This document shows, in pieces, positions 8,138 to 18,479 of a DNA stretch of 64,000 bases. The position numbers were made by a program, and so were the translations under genes. How positions within the stretch are numbered: the first letter of the stretch is position 1; every line of letters starts with the position of its first letter. Below the pieces are notes generated by a model. That model saw only the letters and a list, made by a program, of their open reading frames with translations. It did no database searches and was not told the DNA's origin. The stretch lies in assembly GCA_964016875.1 (NCBI GenBank), contig OZ024721.1, positions 13,436,109 to 13,500,108 on the forward strand, in the 5' to 3' direction. The DNA is from Fallopia convolvulus (Eukaryota; Streptophyta; Magnoliopsida; Caryophyllales; Polygonaceae).

Positions 8138-11107
8138 TCATGGCGGGTGAAACACGGTGAATTGCTCGCCATTGTTATGCCCATTCCCATTGCCTTCATA
8201 CCCATAAAACCACCAACGATGGTCTACATAGGCATGGCTCTCCGATCTCGGGCCTATCTCATCATACTCCTCCAATGGATGAGATTTCTTCTCCTTACTT
8301 GCTCCATCATGTTTTTCTTTTCCTACACCAAAGTTATCCAAAGAATTCCTAGGAGATTCTACCAATTCATCTTTTAAATCACTAAGGCAAATGTAGGAGT
8401 CTCCTAAGTCATCTTTCAAATCACTTAAACAAATGTAGGAATCAAAAGTTTGGGAAGAATTGTGGTCATCACCAACATCAAAAGGATATAAGTAAGGATA
8501 CTCTTCATTTCTCCTTGGGCTAGCATTGATCCTTGACTCATCTTGATCCTCAATTTGCTCCAACAACTCCCTTGCTTGTATTTGTTTATTGAAGCTTTCA
8601 TCACTCCTCAACACAACGACCTCTCTAGCAACTTCCACTTCTTCTCCTTCTCTCTTGGCACTCTCTTCAAGTTTAAGGATGGCCAAGGCGTCCGGCTCAT
8701 TCAAGGCCTTGATGAAGTGAAAATCGACCTTCTCTTCTCCAATCTCAAAGGAAACCTTGCCGTTCTTGACATCAAACCTTGCCCCCGCCGTAGCTAAGAA
8801 TGGTCTTCCTAAGATTATTGGGACCAAGGGATCCTCATGCATGTCCAAGATCACGAAATCATCGGGGACAAAGTACTTTCCAACTCGCACCGGAACGTCA
8901 TCCAATATTCCCTTAGCCTTAATGATGGAACCGTTGGCCATAGTTAGGGACATATCGGCCGGCTCCATTTCACCCAAATTTGCTCTTCTCCAAATGCTAG
9001 CGGGCATAACCGAAACACTTGCCCCAAGGTCACATAAGGCTTGGAAGTTTTGAGACCCCACACCAATGGTTATAGCAAAACGACCGGGATCTCCTAGCTT
9101 TTGTGGTAACTCCAAGGTCTTGACCTCATCTTGCATTTCAACTATGGACCTCTTCTTGCTCAAAATCTCCTTCAAAAACTTGGCATAAGATGGCATCTCA
9201 CTCAATGCATCGGTGAACGGGATAGAGATGTTCAAGCCTTGCAAGAGTTTGAGAAACCTCTTGAACTTGTTCTCAACAACATCTTTCGGCTTCTTTGAGG
9301 GATATGGAATAATCGTTGCACCTTGAATCTTGCTTGGACCAACTTCCTTGGACTTCCCTACTTCACTTGCAACATTTCCTGGTTGGACCGACTTGGGCAC
9401 CATATCGGGCCCGATGTTGTGAATCTCGGTCCGAGGCAGAAGAGTTGGATCGAGGTCTGTGTACGTCGGTCCCGAGTTGCTCTCGACCTCGGTCCGTGGT
9501 GAAGGAGTCGGTCTTCTTGCTGGATCGACTTCGGGGAACGTCGGACCCGACTTGCTGGGTAAGTTGATCCGACTCTCTTCATTCTTCTTAGGCACGTGTG
9601 GCTCGGGTAGGTTTCGGCCACTTCTCAATCCAATTGCCCGGACTTCATTTTGATTGTTTTGAGCTCGAGGATTCTCCTCGGGTCGGCTCGGAAGTCTTCC
9701 ATTCTCTCTCGGGGCTTGAGTTGCAATTTGGGCAAATTGATTGTCGACTTGCCTCCTCCATGCACCAAACTCATTGAATTGGGTCCTCATCTCCTTGAAC
9801 CCATCTCTCATCTCTTGAGCCAATGTTTGTAACTCATTGAATCCCGGTGGTCTATATGGTGGTGGTGGCGCCCTTGGCTCGTTTTGGTTGAAGTTGTTGT
9901 TGTAGCCTTGAGCTTGACCGTTGTTCCACCGGCCATTGCCACCATTGTTGAAATTGCCTCTTCCACCGAAATTTCCTCGAACATAGTTTGCCTCCTCAAT
10001 TCGCTCGGCCAAGCGTACTTGCCTCTCATTCGGACAAACTTGTGTAGCATGTGCAAAGGATCCACACTCCTCACAAGCTCTAGCATTTTGCTTGTAGTAG
10101 TGGACTTGCCTCTTAAGCTTGCTCACTTCACCTTCAAGGAATTGGAGCTTCACATCCCTATCAATGTCTTCTCCCTTTGGATCATATAACCTCCTTGCAC
10201 CTTCACCTTGAACTTTCACCTCCTTGCTAGCTTGATTCACCCCATACATGGCCTCATAATCGGATAGCTTGTCAAGTAACTCCCAAGCTTGATCCGGTGT
10301 CAAGTCTATGAACCCACAATCGGTGTGGAGATTGAGCTTGTCCTTCGTTACCGGATTGATGCCTTGGAAAAAGATGTCTTGAAGCACATATGGTTGTTGG
10401 CCATGAGTAGGACATTGGCGCAACATCTCCTTGAAACGGTGCCATGCTTCGAAGAGGGGCTCATTCGGACCTTGTTGAAACCTTGCAATCTTCCTTCTTA
10501 ACTCGGTTGTCTTCGAGGGCGGGAAGAACTTCATCAAGAAAGCGTCATAGAGTGTCTTCCAAGTTGTGATTGACCTAGGAGCTTGGCTCTCGAGCCAATG
10601 TGTGGCCTTGCCCCCAAGTGACCATTTGAACGCCTTTAGAAGCACATACTCCAATGTCTCCTCGTCGGTGGAGATCGTCTCACACATATCCACAAATCGT
10701 TTAACATGCTCTATAGGACACTCATGTGGACGGCCCTCGAATTGATCACGCTTGATAAGGGAGATGAATTGCGTCTTGATCTCAAAATTCTTGGCAACCT
10801 CGGGAAGCACAATAGCCGGCTCGGGTACCCTCAACTCCGGATGCATGTATTGGCGTGCATTCCGGGGTAGAGCATTGAGTTGAGCCTCGGCTCTCATCCG
10901 TTGCTCCCGTTTTCTTCTTGCCACCTCCTCTTGATTGTCCCTCTCGAGTTGCAATCTAGCCATTTCGGCCCTAAGTCGAGCCAACTCCTCATCAACATGG
11001 AGAGCTTGATTCTCCATCCTTTTCCTTCTTCGGGCTTCTTTGAGAATACTTTCCGGATCACTCACAAACTCAAGCTCAAGTGTTCCTCGGGAGGAACGAG
11101 CTAGCAT
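8138..11107 (-). CDS. Gag-protease polyprotein of Athila region A
   Basis: Intact 989-residue frame from the ATG at 11107. An upstream in-frame extension lacks ATG and reaches into the leader. In order: charged coiled coil (about 30-75), retrotransposon Gag domain (about 100-300), a CCHC zinc knuckle CEECGSFAHATQVC (about 343-357), a Pro/Ser-rich linker carrying the palindrome-derived SGPT and GPDM repeats (about 520-610), then an aspartic protease with core CDLGASVSVMP (about 690) and VPIILGRPFLATAGAR. The frame then ends in an acidic tail with a tandem duplication (SYICLSDLKD twice) instead of RT. It probably forms particles that depend on RT and integrase supplied in trans. Up to the protease core it is almost identical to the region B protein; beyond it the two are clearly different. 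Confidence 0.88.
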   Translation of the reverse strand: MLARSSRGTLELEFVSDPESILKEARRRKRMENQALHVDEELARLRAEMARLQLERDNQEEVARRKREQRMRAEAQLNALPRNARQYMHPELRVPEPAIVLPEVAKNFEIKTQFISLIKRDQFEGRPHECPIEHVKRFVDMCETISTDEETLEYVLLKAFKWSLGGKATHWLESQAPRSITTWKTLYDAFLMKFFPPSKTTELRRKIARFQQGPNEPLFEAWHRFKEMLRQCPTHGQQPYVLQDIFFQGINPVTKDKLNLHTDCGFIDLTPDQAWELLDKLSDYEAMYGVNQASKEVKVQGEGARRLYDPKGEDIDRDVKLQFLEGEVSKLKRQVHYYKQNARACEECGSFAHATQVCPNERQVRLAERIEEANYVRGNFGGRGNFNNGGNGRWNNGQAQGYNNNFNQNEPRAPPPPYRPPGFNELQTLAQEMRDGFKEMRTQFNEFGAWRRQVDNQFAQIATQAPRENGRLPSRPEENPRAQNNQNEVRAIGLRSGRNLPEPHVPKKNEESRINLPSKSGPTFPEVDPARRPTPSPRTEVESNSGPTYTDLDPTLLPRTEIHNIGPDMVPKSVQPGNVASEVGKSKEVGPSKIQGATIIPYPSKKPKDVVENKFKRFLKLLQGLNISIPFTDALSEMPSYAKFLKEILSKKRSIVEMQDEVKTLELPQKLGDPGRFAITIGVGSQNFQALCDLGASVSVMPASIWRRANLGEMEPADMSLTMANGSIIKAKGILDDVPVRVGKYFVPDDFVILDMHEDPLVPIILGRPFLATAGARFDVKNGKVSFEIGEEKVDFHFIKALNEPDALAILKLEESAKREGEEVEVAREVVVLRSDESFNKQIQARELLEQIEDQDESRINASPRRNEEYPYLYPFDVGDDHNSSQTFDSYICLSDLKDDLGDSYICLSDLKDELVESPRNSLDNFGVGKEKHDGASKEKKSHPLEEYDEIGPRSESHAYVDHRWWFYGYEGNGNGHNNGEQFTVFHPP

Positions 11108-11235
11108 ACACCTAAGAAACAAAAACACAAACCAAAACAAATCAAAAACAAACAAAGGGTTTGGGCTATTCCCTCACTCAAATCACTACCAAAACACAAG
11201 AAACTCACCAAATTGGCACTCAATGCACTTAGACT

Positions 11236-11253
11236 TCCCCGGCAACGGCGCCA
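11236..11253 (-). promoter_or_regulatory. Primer binding site, tRNA-Asp type (region A)
   Basis: The plus-strand sequence TCCCCGGCAACGGCGCCA equals the 3' end of plant tRNA-Asp. Its complement on the element strand is therefore the minus-strand DNA primer site, 6 nt inside LTR 2. A tRNA-Asp primer is usual for Athila. Confidence 0.88.
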
Positions 11254-11259
11254 TTTCTT

Positions 11260-12676
11260 TGATCGCTCGCCTCTCATGGTGTGCGAGGGTCTAGAGATAC
11301 AATTTATAACCCGACCCCGTTGTAGTACTTGGTGGGTGTCGAACACTCGGGAAGTCTACTCGATCGATGTGCCTAGATACTAGGAAGCTAGAAAGGAGAG
11401 CATAAAACAAAGGAAAACAAAGAAAACAGTCGGGACCGACACTGAGGTCACGTCGGGCCCGAGGTTGGCGACAAGAGGAAGTCGGGACCGACACTGGGTA
11501 AGTCGGGCCCGAGGTAGCTGGGGATGTCGAACTCAAAGATTTTAAAAGTAGATCTTGGGCTTTTGGGTTCCTTCTCTAGTAGATTAAGGCTTATCCACCC
11601 CAATTCAAGCAATGAGTGATGATCGGACTAGGATCGAGTGCTTTCGCCCTCGTTCCAACCACTTCTACACATCGATCATTGGGGAAATCCCCTTCGAAGC
11701 AAGGTCTTGAGATTGACACATGTTCACTTTCGCTACTTTGCCAATCTCAAGCCTTGATTCCCGACTTTCGCAAGGAATTGTAGCTCTATGTAGAGTGGGT
11801 TCCTTAGATCAAACACTCAAGGCTATGGAATTGGGGTTTCTAGCCCAAACCTAGCTAGGGTTTTCCCCCATAACCCAAGATCAAGGAGATCTACTCCATG
11901 TGACAAGCAAAGAAAGCAAACAAATCAAAAGAGAAAGCAATCAACATCATCAATCTCAAAACAAAGCAAAGTTTCATTCAAAATCAAAAGCAATCCACAA
12001 ATTCCAATCAAGGGTTTCCAAATCCACAAGATCAAAACAAAGCAAAGCTAATCTATCAACCAAACCTATCAATCTTCCTCTCTCTTGGCCGATTCTCTCT
12101 CTTCTCCTTCTCCTCTCCTTCCTCCTTGCTCTCCAAGTATCCTCTTGTGAGTTTTTTGAGGGTTGGGTTCCTTGCTAAGTGTGGGAACCCCCTTCTTAGA
12201 AGACAAGAGGGCCTTTTATTAGATGAGGGGCAAAAGTGGAAGTTCACAATTTCGTGCCTTGGAGCCCAAGTAGTTCGGTGACCGACTTGGACCGACACGG
12301 AGGACCTCGGGCCCGAGGTACTGTGCAACTCGGTCCGATGTTCTGGAGACTTCAAAGTCGGGCCTGATGTTGGTTGCAACTCGGTGCTGACCTCGTTCCA
12401 CCTTCTTCTTAGTTGGCTTCTCTTGTTCTTCTTCATGGCTTGCTTCTCTCTTTCCCGCTTTGCTCGGGCCTTGCTCCATGTCTCGACCCTCCTTCAAATA
12501 GATCCTTGATTCATGCCGGATTACCTACAAAACACATAAAAGGTGTGTAGTCTCCGAATCTCATAGAAATACGGGAACTAAGCTAAAAAGGAACAAAACG
12601 CACAAGAAAAGGGGAAAAAGAAACATATTTACAAAGGAAATCACATATGAAAACACCACCAAATAGAGAGACATCA
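11260..12676 (-). repeat. LTR 2 (shared middle LTR)
   Basis: 1417 bp, TG...CA in both senses. It is the 5' LTR of region A and the 3' LTR of region B. By eye almost identical to LTR 1, with small differences near 12140-12190. The palindrome cassettes are at the same places. Confidence 0.92.
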
Positions 12677-13530
12677 AAATACCCCATACTTAAACTTGCT
12701 TGTCCTCAAGCAATAACAATGTGAGCAAGACCGAAACATAATCTTCAAGTAAAGCCTCGTATGAAAACACATTTTAAGCACAAGTGATCGATATTCAAGC
12801 AAGATTACATCATCACACATGATTAAGTGTTCCAAGGAATAAAGTCAATGCAACTAAGCCTCACTTTAGGGATATGTGAATGTGTATCACTCATCATGTG
12901 TTTGGGTTTAGCAATGAACACTCAAGCTCAAAAATCATGCAAGTAAGGACTTTACTATTGAAGCTAATATCACCAATTCCTCCACCTAGAGATGCCTAAT
13001 GCAAAGTACACAAAGAATTTCGAACTTGGCTCAATGGAGGTCCTCAAAGAGGTTCCATTCGGCCGGGTTGTAATGGGGCTTTTGGTATTTTTCAAGGTGG
13101 GAATTATTTGGTCTTGTGGTGCTTACAATGGGGATTGAACAACCTAAACTCTCACCAACTTCACCAAATTCCACAATTACTTTCACACTCACCCAAAAGA
13201 CTTAACATTTTCCTTTCAACCCAAAATTTCACTTAACATTCCACTTCATCTTTGCTCTTATGCTTTTTGTTGGATTTTCAACACTTTCTACATTTGGACC
13301 GACTTTCTTATGACATCGGGCCCGATGTTGCTTGTAACTCGGTCGGACATTTTCTTCACTTAAGCTCTTTGCTTTATTCCACCTTACATTTCCAACATTT
13401 TCTTTCTTCCTTTTCTTTCTTTTTTTTCATTTTTGTACAACAAAGATGCACTACCCACATGATTCATAACACCATTCTTTTCCCTTAAACCCAAGAGAAT
13501 CTCAACTCTTCAAATACAATCCAAACCTCT
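12677..13530 (-). other. Non-coding 3' region of Athila B
   Basis: Near-identical to 3270-4125 of region A, including the polypurine tract, the conserved block at 13051-13081 and a palindrome at 13316-13325. Homology to A stops at 13531, where truncated integrase coding sequence begins. This is one junction of the A/B mosaic. Confidence 0.75.
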
Positions 13531-15271
13531 CACTCTTGGCGTGACCCCCCATAGGCGAGGAATGGCAATGGTGAATTATGCTTTCAACCTCTTCACTTGA
13601 CACACACCGTCTATAGATTTGATCACGCCCTTCCTTGTAGAGATATGGATCATCCCAAAAATATTGTCTAGCATCATGTAAGAATTTCTTCCTAGCTTGA
13701 TAAGACAAATTTGGTGGGATCACTCCCCCTACGGCAAAGTTAGCAAAATCCGCAAACCAAGGGGAAACCCCTCGTCTTACGACACTAATAGAAAGAAGGC
13801 CAGTGGGAGAGAAAGAATCAATCAATTGAGAACGAGAAGGAATGGAAATCGAGTTAGGAAACTTACTTTCTTCCACGGATCGACATTGAAGTGTACCGAG
13901 CCCGACATGGTGGGACGCCGGTCCAGCTTCGCAGACACACAGGTCACTCGGGCCCGATGTTGAAGACCTCGGTCCCGACTTACTCGCACTTGCCTTGCCT
14001 TCGGTCCGATGTTCTGGACCTCGGGCCCGACTTACTTGGTTCGTCGATCCACCTTTCCTTTCCTCCTTCCCGCTCATGAGAACTTCATCCGCTCTTGAAT
14101 CATCTATAATCAGACCATCCTCCATCTCCAACATGTATTCAATGGGCAAACGGGATAGATGATCAGCTACCACATTTTCCGCACCGGTTTTGTCCTTGAT
14201 TTCATGGTCAAACTCTTGGAGAAGGAGCATCCACCTTAGAAGCCTCGGCTTTGCATCTTTCTTCTTCATGAGGTATTTGATTGCCGCATGGTCCGTGAAG
14301 ACTACCACCTTTGATCCCACAAGATATGAACGGAATTTCTCAAATGCAAACACTATCGCAAGAAACTCTTTCTCCGTCGTTGTGTAATTGCACTGAGTTT
14401 CATCCAAATTTTTGCTTGCGTAGTAGATGGCATGTAACTTTCCATCCTTCCTTTGCCCAAGGACGGCCCCTACGACGAAATCACTAGCATCACACATCAC
14501 CTCGAATGGAAGATTCCAATCGGGTGTCGCCATTATTGGAGCCGAAATCAAGGCATCTCTCAACCTACAAAAAGAACTCATGTAATCCTCGGAAAATTCA
14601 AAGGGCACATCCTTCATCAAGAGGTTAGACAATGGTTTTGCAATTTTAGAAAAATCCTTGATGAACCGTCTATAAAATCCCGCATGACCTAAGAAACTCC
14701 TAACATCACGAACACAAGAGGGAGGAGGTAGTTTTTCAATTATTTCAACTTTAGCTTTATCTACTTCTATCCCCCTACTAGAAACTAGGTGTCCTAGTAC
14801 TATGCCCTCCTTTACCATGAAGTGGCATTTTTCCCAATTAAGCACCAAGCTAGTCTCCTCACATCTAGTCAAAACCTTGTCTAAGTTAGCTAAGCAAACA
14901 TCAAATGAGGAACCATAGACGGAGAAATCATCCATAAACACTTCTACTATATCCTCGACCATATCGGAGAAGATGGACATCATGCATCTTTGAAATGTTG
15001 TCGGCGCATTACATAAACCAAAAGGCATGCGTCTATAGGCAAAAGTCCCATAAGGACATGTGAATGTCGTCTTCTCTTGATCATCGGGATGAATAGGGAT
15101 TTGCCAAAACCCGCTATACCCGTCTAGGTAGCAAAAATATTCATGTTGTGCTAATCTTTCTAGGACTTGGTCTATGAAGGGAAGAGGAAAATGGTCCTTG
15201 CGAGTGCCACTATTAAGCTTACGGTAATCAATACACATACGCCATTTTGTTGTGGTTCTCATAGGTATCAT
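13502..15271 (-). pseudogene. Athila region B pol: RT-RNase H with truncated integrase
   Basis: Continues the B polyprotein in a shifted frame. The reverse transcriptase has MCIDYRKLN, FCYLDGYSGFWQIPIHP, MPFGLCNAPTTFQ and catalytic FMDD (EVFMDDFSVYG). The RNase H has FEVMCDASDFVVGAVLG, TTTEKEFLAIVFA and FTDHAAIKYL. A linker with palindrome-derived SGPRSSTSGPS follows, then the start of integrase (HHCHSSPMGGHAKSER of the H2C2 finger). Sequence then joins the 3' non-coding region near 13531, so the integrase catalytic core is gone. The block is uninterrupted internally. The only break to gag-protease is an apparent single-base loss near 15271. Confidence 0.87.
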
Positions 15272-18200
15272 TCTCCCTTTTCATTTTGCACAACGGTGAG
15301 ACCTCCCTTCTTAGGAACTACATGCACGGGACTCACATACTTGCTATCGGAGATTGGGAAGATAATTCCCGCATCCAACATCCTAAGTATTTCACTCTTT
15401 ACCACTTCCTTCATGTTAGGATTTAATCTTCTTTGGGGTTCAATAGTGGGTTTATGGTTATCCTCCATATAAATCCTATGCATGCAAATTGAGGGAGAGA
15501 TTCCCTTTAGTTCCTCTAGTGAATACCCTAAAGCTCCTCTATGTTTTCTTAGAACCTCTAACAACTTAGACTCCTCCTCATCATTCAAGTTGGCATTTAT
15601 GATTACGGGTAAAGAAGAGTTGGGACCAAGAAATGCGTACCTCAAATCTTTTGGAAGCTCCTTGAGTTCTTGTGATGGTTCCGGTGGTGCTTGAACTTCT
15701 TCTTTCTCGGCCTTGAACACCTCCAAATAAGACATCCTTTCCTCCAATTGCTCATGCTCAATCATATTGAGGGCTAGACCTTGGCGCTCTATCTCAATTT
15801 CTCTAGGTGGTGGGGAGGCTTTCAACCTAAGCTCCCTTGGCCTTGACTTCTTAGAAATGGCTTCCCATTGCAATCCAAGAGGAACTTGGATCATCTTAGC
15901 TTCCTTATGTACGGTCCCTTTTGAAGTTGTCCTAAAGAAAAACTCAATTTCTCTTCCTCCAATGTCAAGAGACAAGTGGCCCTTCTTTACATCAATGATT
16001 GCCCCAACCGTAGCAAGGAAAGGTCTCCCTAGTATAATCGGTTCACCCGGCACTTCTATCATGTCCACCACAACAAAGTCGATTGGGACATAGTGGCCTT
16101 CAATGCAAACGGGGTAATCCTCGACGATACCAATTGGCTCGATGGACGAACCATCCGCTATCGTTAACCTCATGTTGACCGGAGCTATGAGACCCATGGA
16201 TGTGGATTTCCATATGGTGTAAGGAATGATGCTCGTGCTTGCTCCAAGATCACACAAGGCTTGGAAGTTTTGGGACCCCACACCAATGGTTATAGCAAAA
16301 CGACCGGGATCTCCTAGCTTTTGTGGTAACTCCAAGGTCTTGACCTCATCTTGCATTTCAACTATGGACCTCTTCTTGCTCAAAATCTCCTTCAAAAACT
16401 TGGCATAAGATGGCATCTCACTCAATGCATCGGTGAACGGGATAGAGATGTTCAAGCCTTGCAAGAGTTTGAGAAACCTCTTGAACTTGTTCTCAACAAC
16501 ATCTTTCGGCTTCTTTGAGGGATATGGAAGAATCGTTGCACCTTGAATCTTGCTTGGACCAACTTCCTTGGACTTCCCTACTTCACTTGCAACATTTCCT
16601 GGTTGGACCGACTTGGGCACCATATCGGGCCCGATGTTGTGGCTCTCGGTCCGAGGCAGAAGAGTTGGATCGAGGTCTGTGTACGTCGGTCCCGAGTTGC
16701 TCTCGACCTCGGTTCGTGGTGAAGGAGTCGGTCTTCTTGCTGGATCGACTTCGGGGAACGTCGGACCCGACTTGCTGGGTAAGTTGATCCGACTCTCTTC
16801 ATTCTTCTTAGGCACGTGTGGCTCGGGTAGGTTTCGGCCACTTCTCAATCCAATTGCCCGGACTTCATTTTGATTGTTTTGAGCTCGAGGATTCTCCTCG
16901 GGTCGGCCCGGAAGTCTTCCATTCTCTCTCGGGGCTTGAGTTGCAATTTGGGCAAATTGATTGTCGACTTGCCTCCTCCATGCACCAAACTCATTGAATT
17001 GGGTCCTCATCTCCTTGAACCCATCTCTCATCTCTTGAGCAAATGTTTGTAACTCATTGAATCCCGGTGGTCTATATGGTGGTGGTGGCGCCCTTGGCTC
17101 GTTTTGGTTGAAGTTGTTGTTGTAGCCTTGAGCTTGACCGTTGTTCCACCGGCCATTGCCACCATTGTTGAAATTGCCTCTTCCACCGAAATTTCTTCGG
17201 ACATAGTTTGCCTCCTCAATTCGCTCGGCCAAGCGCACTTGGCTCTCATTCGGACAAACTTGTGTAGCATGTGCAAAGGATCCACACTCCTCACAAGCTC
17301 TAGCATTTTGCTTGTAATAGTGGACTTGCCTCTTAAGCTTGCTCACTTCACCTTCAAGGAATTGGAGCTTCACATCCCTATCAATGTCTTCTCCCTTTGG
17401 ATCATATAACTTCCTTGCACCTTCACCTTGAACTTTCACCTCCTTGCTAGCTTGATTCACCCCATACATGGCCTCATAATCGGATAGCTTGTCAAGTAAC
17501 TCCCAAGCTTGATCCGGTGTCAAGTCTATGAACCCACAATCGGTGTGGAGATTGAGCTTGTCCTTCGTTACCGGATTGATGCCTTGGAAAAAGATGTCTT
17601 GAAGCACATATGGTTGCTGGCCATGAGTAGGACATTGGCGCAACATCTCCTTGAAACGGTCCCATGCTTCGAAGAGGGGCTCATTCGGACCTTTTTGAAA
17701 GCTTGCAATCTTCCTTCTTAACTCGGTTGTCTTTGAGGGCGGGAAGAACTTCATCAAGAAAGCGTCATAGAGTGTCTTCCAAGTCGTGATTGACCTAGGA
17801 GCTTGGCTCTCGAGCCAATGTGTGGCCTTGCCCCCAAGTGACCATTTGAACGCCTTTAGAAGCACATACTCCAATGTCTCCTCGTCGGTGGAGATCGTCT
17901 CACACATATCCACAAATCGTTTAACATGCTCTGTGGGACACTCATGTGGACGGCCCTCGAATTGATCACGCTTGATGAGGGAGATGAAGTGCGTCTTGAT
18001 CTCAAAATTCTTGGCAACCTCGGGAAGCACAATAGCCGGCTCGGGTACCCTCAACTCCGGATGCATGTATTGGCGTGCATTCCGGGGTAGAGCGTTGAGT
18101 TGAGCCTCGGCTCTCATCCGTTGCTCCCGTTCTCTTCTTGCCACCTCCTCTTGATTGTCCCTCTCGAGTTGCAATCTAGCCATTTCGGCCCTAAGTCGAG

Positions 18201-18327
18201 CCAACTCCTCATCAACATGGAGAGCTTGATTCTCCATCCTTTTCCTTCTTCGGGCTTCTTTGAGAATACTTTCCGGATCACTCACAAACTCAAGCTCAAG
18301 TGTTCCTCGGGAGGAACGAGCTAGCAT
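15268..18327 (-). CDS. Gag-protease and start of RT, Athila region B
   Basis: 1019 residues from the ATG at 18327: coiled coil, Gag domain, CCHC knuckle CEECGSFAHATQVC (about 343), linker, and a protease with CDLGASTSIIPYTIW (about 688) and GEPIILGRPFLATVGA. Then comes the RT-proximal linker (ELKELPKDLRYAFLG, HRGALGYSLEELKGISPSIC) and the first RT motif (YVSPVHVVPKKGG). It ends where a one-base shift puts the rest of RT in the next frame. Gag matches region A closely. From CDLGAS on, the sequence is a different protease lineage, so the protein is a chimaera compared with A. Confidence 0.87.
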   Translation of the reverse strand: MLARSSRGTLELEFVSDPESILKEARRRKRMENQALHVDEELARLRAEMARLQLERDNQEEVARREREQRMRAEAQLNALPRNARQYMHPELRVPEPAIVLPEVAKNFEIKTHFISLIKRDQFEGRPHECPTEHVKRFVDMCETISTDEETLEYVLLKAFKWSLGGKATHWLESQAPRSITTWKTLYDAFLMKFFPPSKTTELRRKIASFQKGPNEPLFEAWDRFKEMLRQCPTHGQQPYVLQDIFFQGINPVTKDKLNLHTDCGFIDLTPDQAWELLDKLSDYEAMYGVNQASKEVKVQGEGARKLYDPKGEDIDRDVKLQFLEGEVSKLKRQVHYYKQNARACEECGSFAHATQVCPNESQVRLAERIEEANYVRRNFGGRGNFNNGGNGRWNNGQAQGYNNNFNQNEPRAPPPPYRPPGFNELQTFAQEMRDGFKEMRTQFNEFGAWRRQVDNQFAQIATQAPRENGRLPGRPEENPRAQNNQNEVRAIGLRSGRNLPEPHVPKKNEESRINLPSKSGPTFPEVDPARRPTPSPRTEVESNSGPTYTDLDPTLLPRTESHNIGPDMVPKSVQPGNVASEVGKSKEVGPSKIQGATILPYPSKKPKDVVENKFKRFLKLLQGLNISIPFTDALSEMPSYAKFLKEILSKKRSIVEMQDEVKTLELPQKLGDPGRFAITIGVGSQNFQALCDLGASTSIIPYTIWKSTSMGLIAPVNMRLTIADGSSIEPIGIVEDYPVCIEGHYVPIDFVVVDMIEVPGEPIILGRPFLATVGAIIDVKKGHLSLDIGGREIEFFFRTTSKGTVHKEAKMIQVPLGLQWEAISKKSRPRELRLKASPPPREIEIERQGLALNMIEHEQLEERMSYLEVFKAEKEEVQAPPEPSQELKELPKDLRYAFLGPNSSLPVIINANLNDEEESKLLEVLRKHRGALGYSLEELKGISPSICMHRIYMEDNHKPTIEPQRRLNPNMKEVVKSEILRMLDAGIIFPISDSKYVSPVHVVPKKGGLTVVQNEKGE

Positions 18328-18455
18328 ACACCTATGAAACAAAAACACAAACCAAAACAAATCAAAAACAAACAAAGGGTTTGGGCTATTCCCTCACCCA
18401 AATCACTACCAAAACACAAGAAACTCACCAAATTGGCACTCAATGCACTTAGACT

Positions 18456-18473
18456 TCCCCGGCAACGGCGCCA
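18456..18473 (-). promoter_or_regulatory. Primer binding site, tRNA-Asp type (region B)
   Basis: Identical to the site at 11236-11253 and again 6 nt from the LTR edge. It marks LTR 3 as the 5' LTR of the whole complex. Confidence 0.88.
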
Positions 18474-18479
18474 TTTCTT

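Noticed and set aside
11108..11155. N-terminal extension of the gag-protease frame beginning MFVFDLFW-like
   Set aside because: It would start at TTG and cross the untranslated leader; the first ATG is at 11107 (and 18327 in region B).
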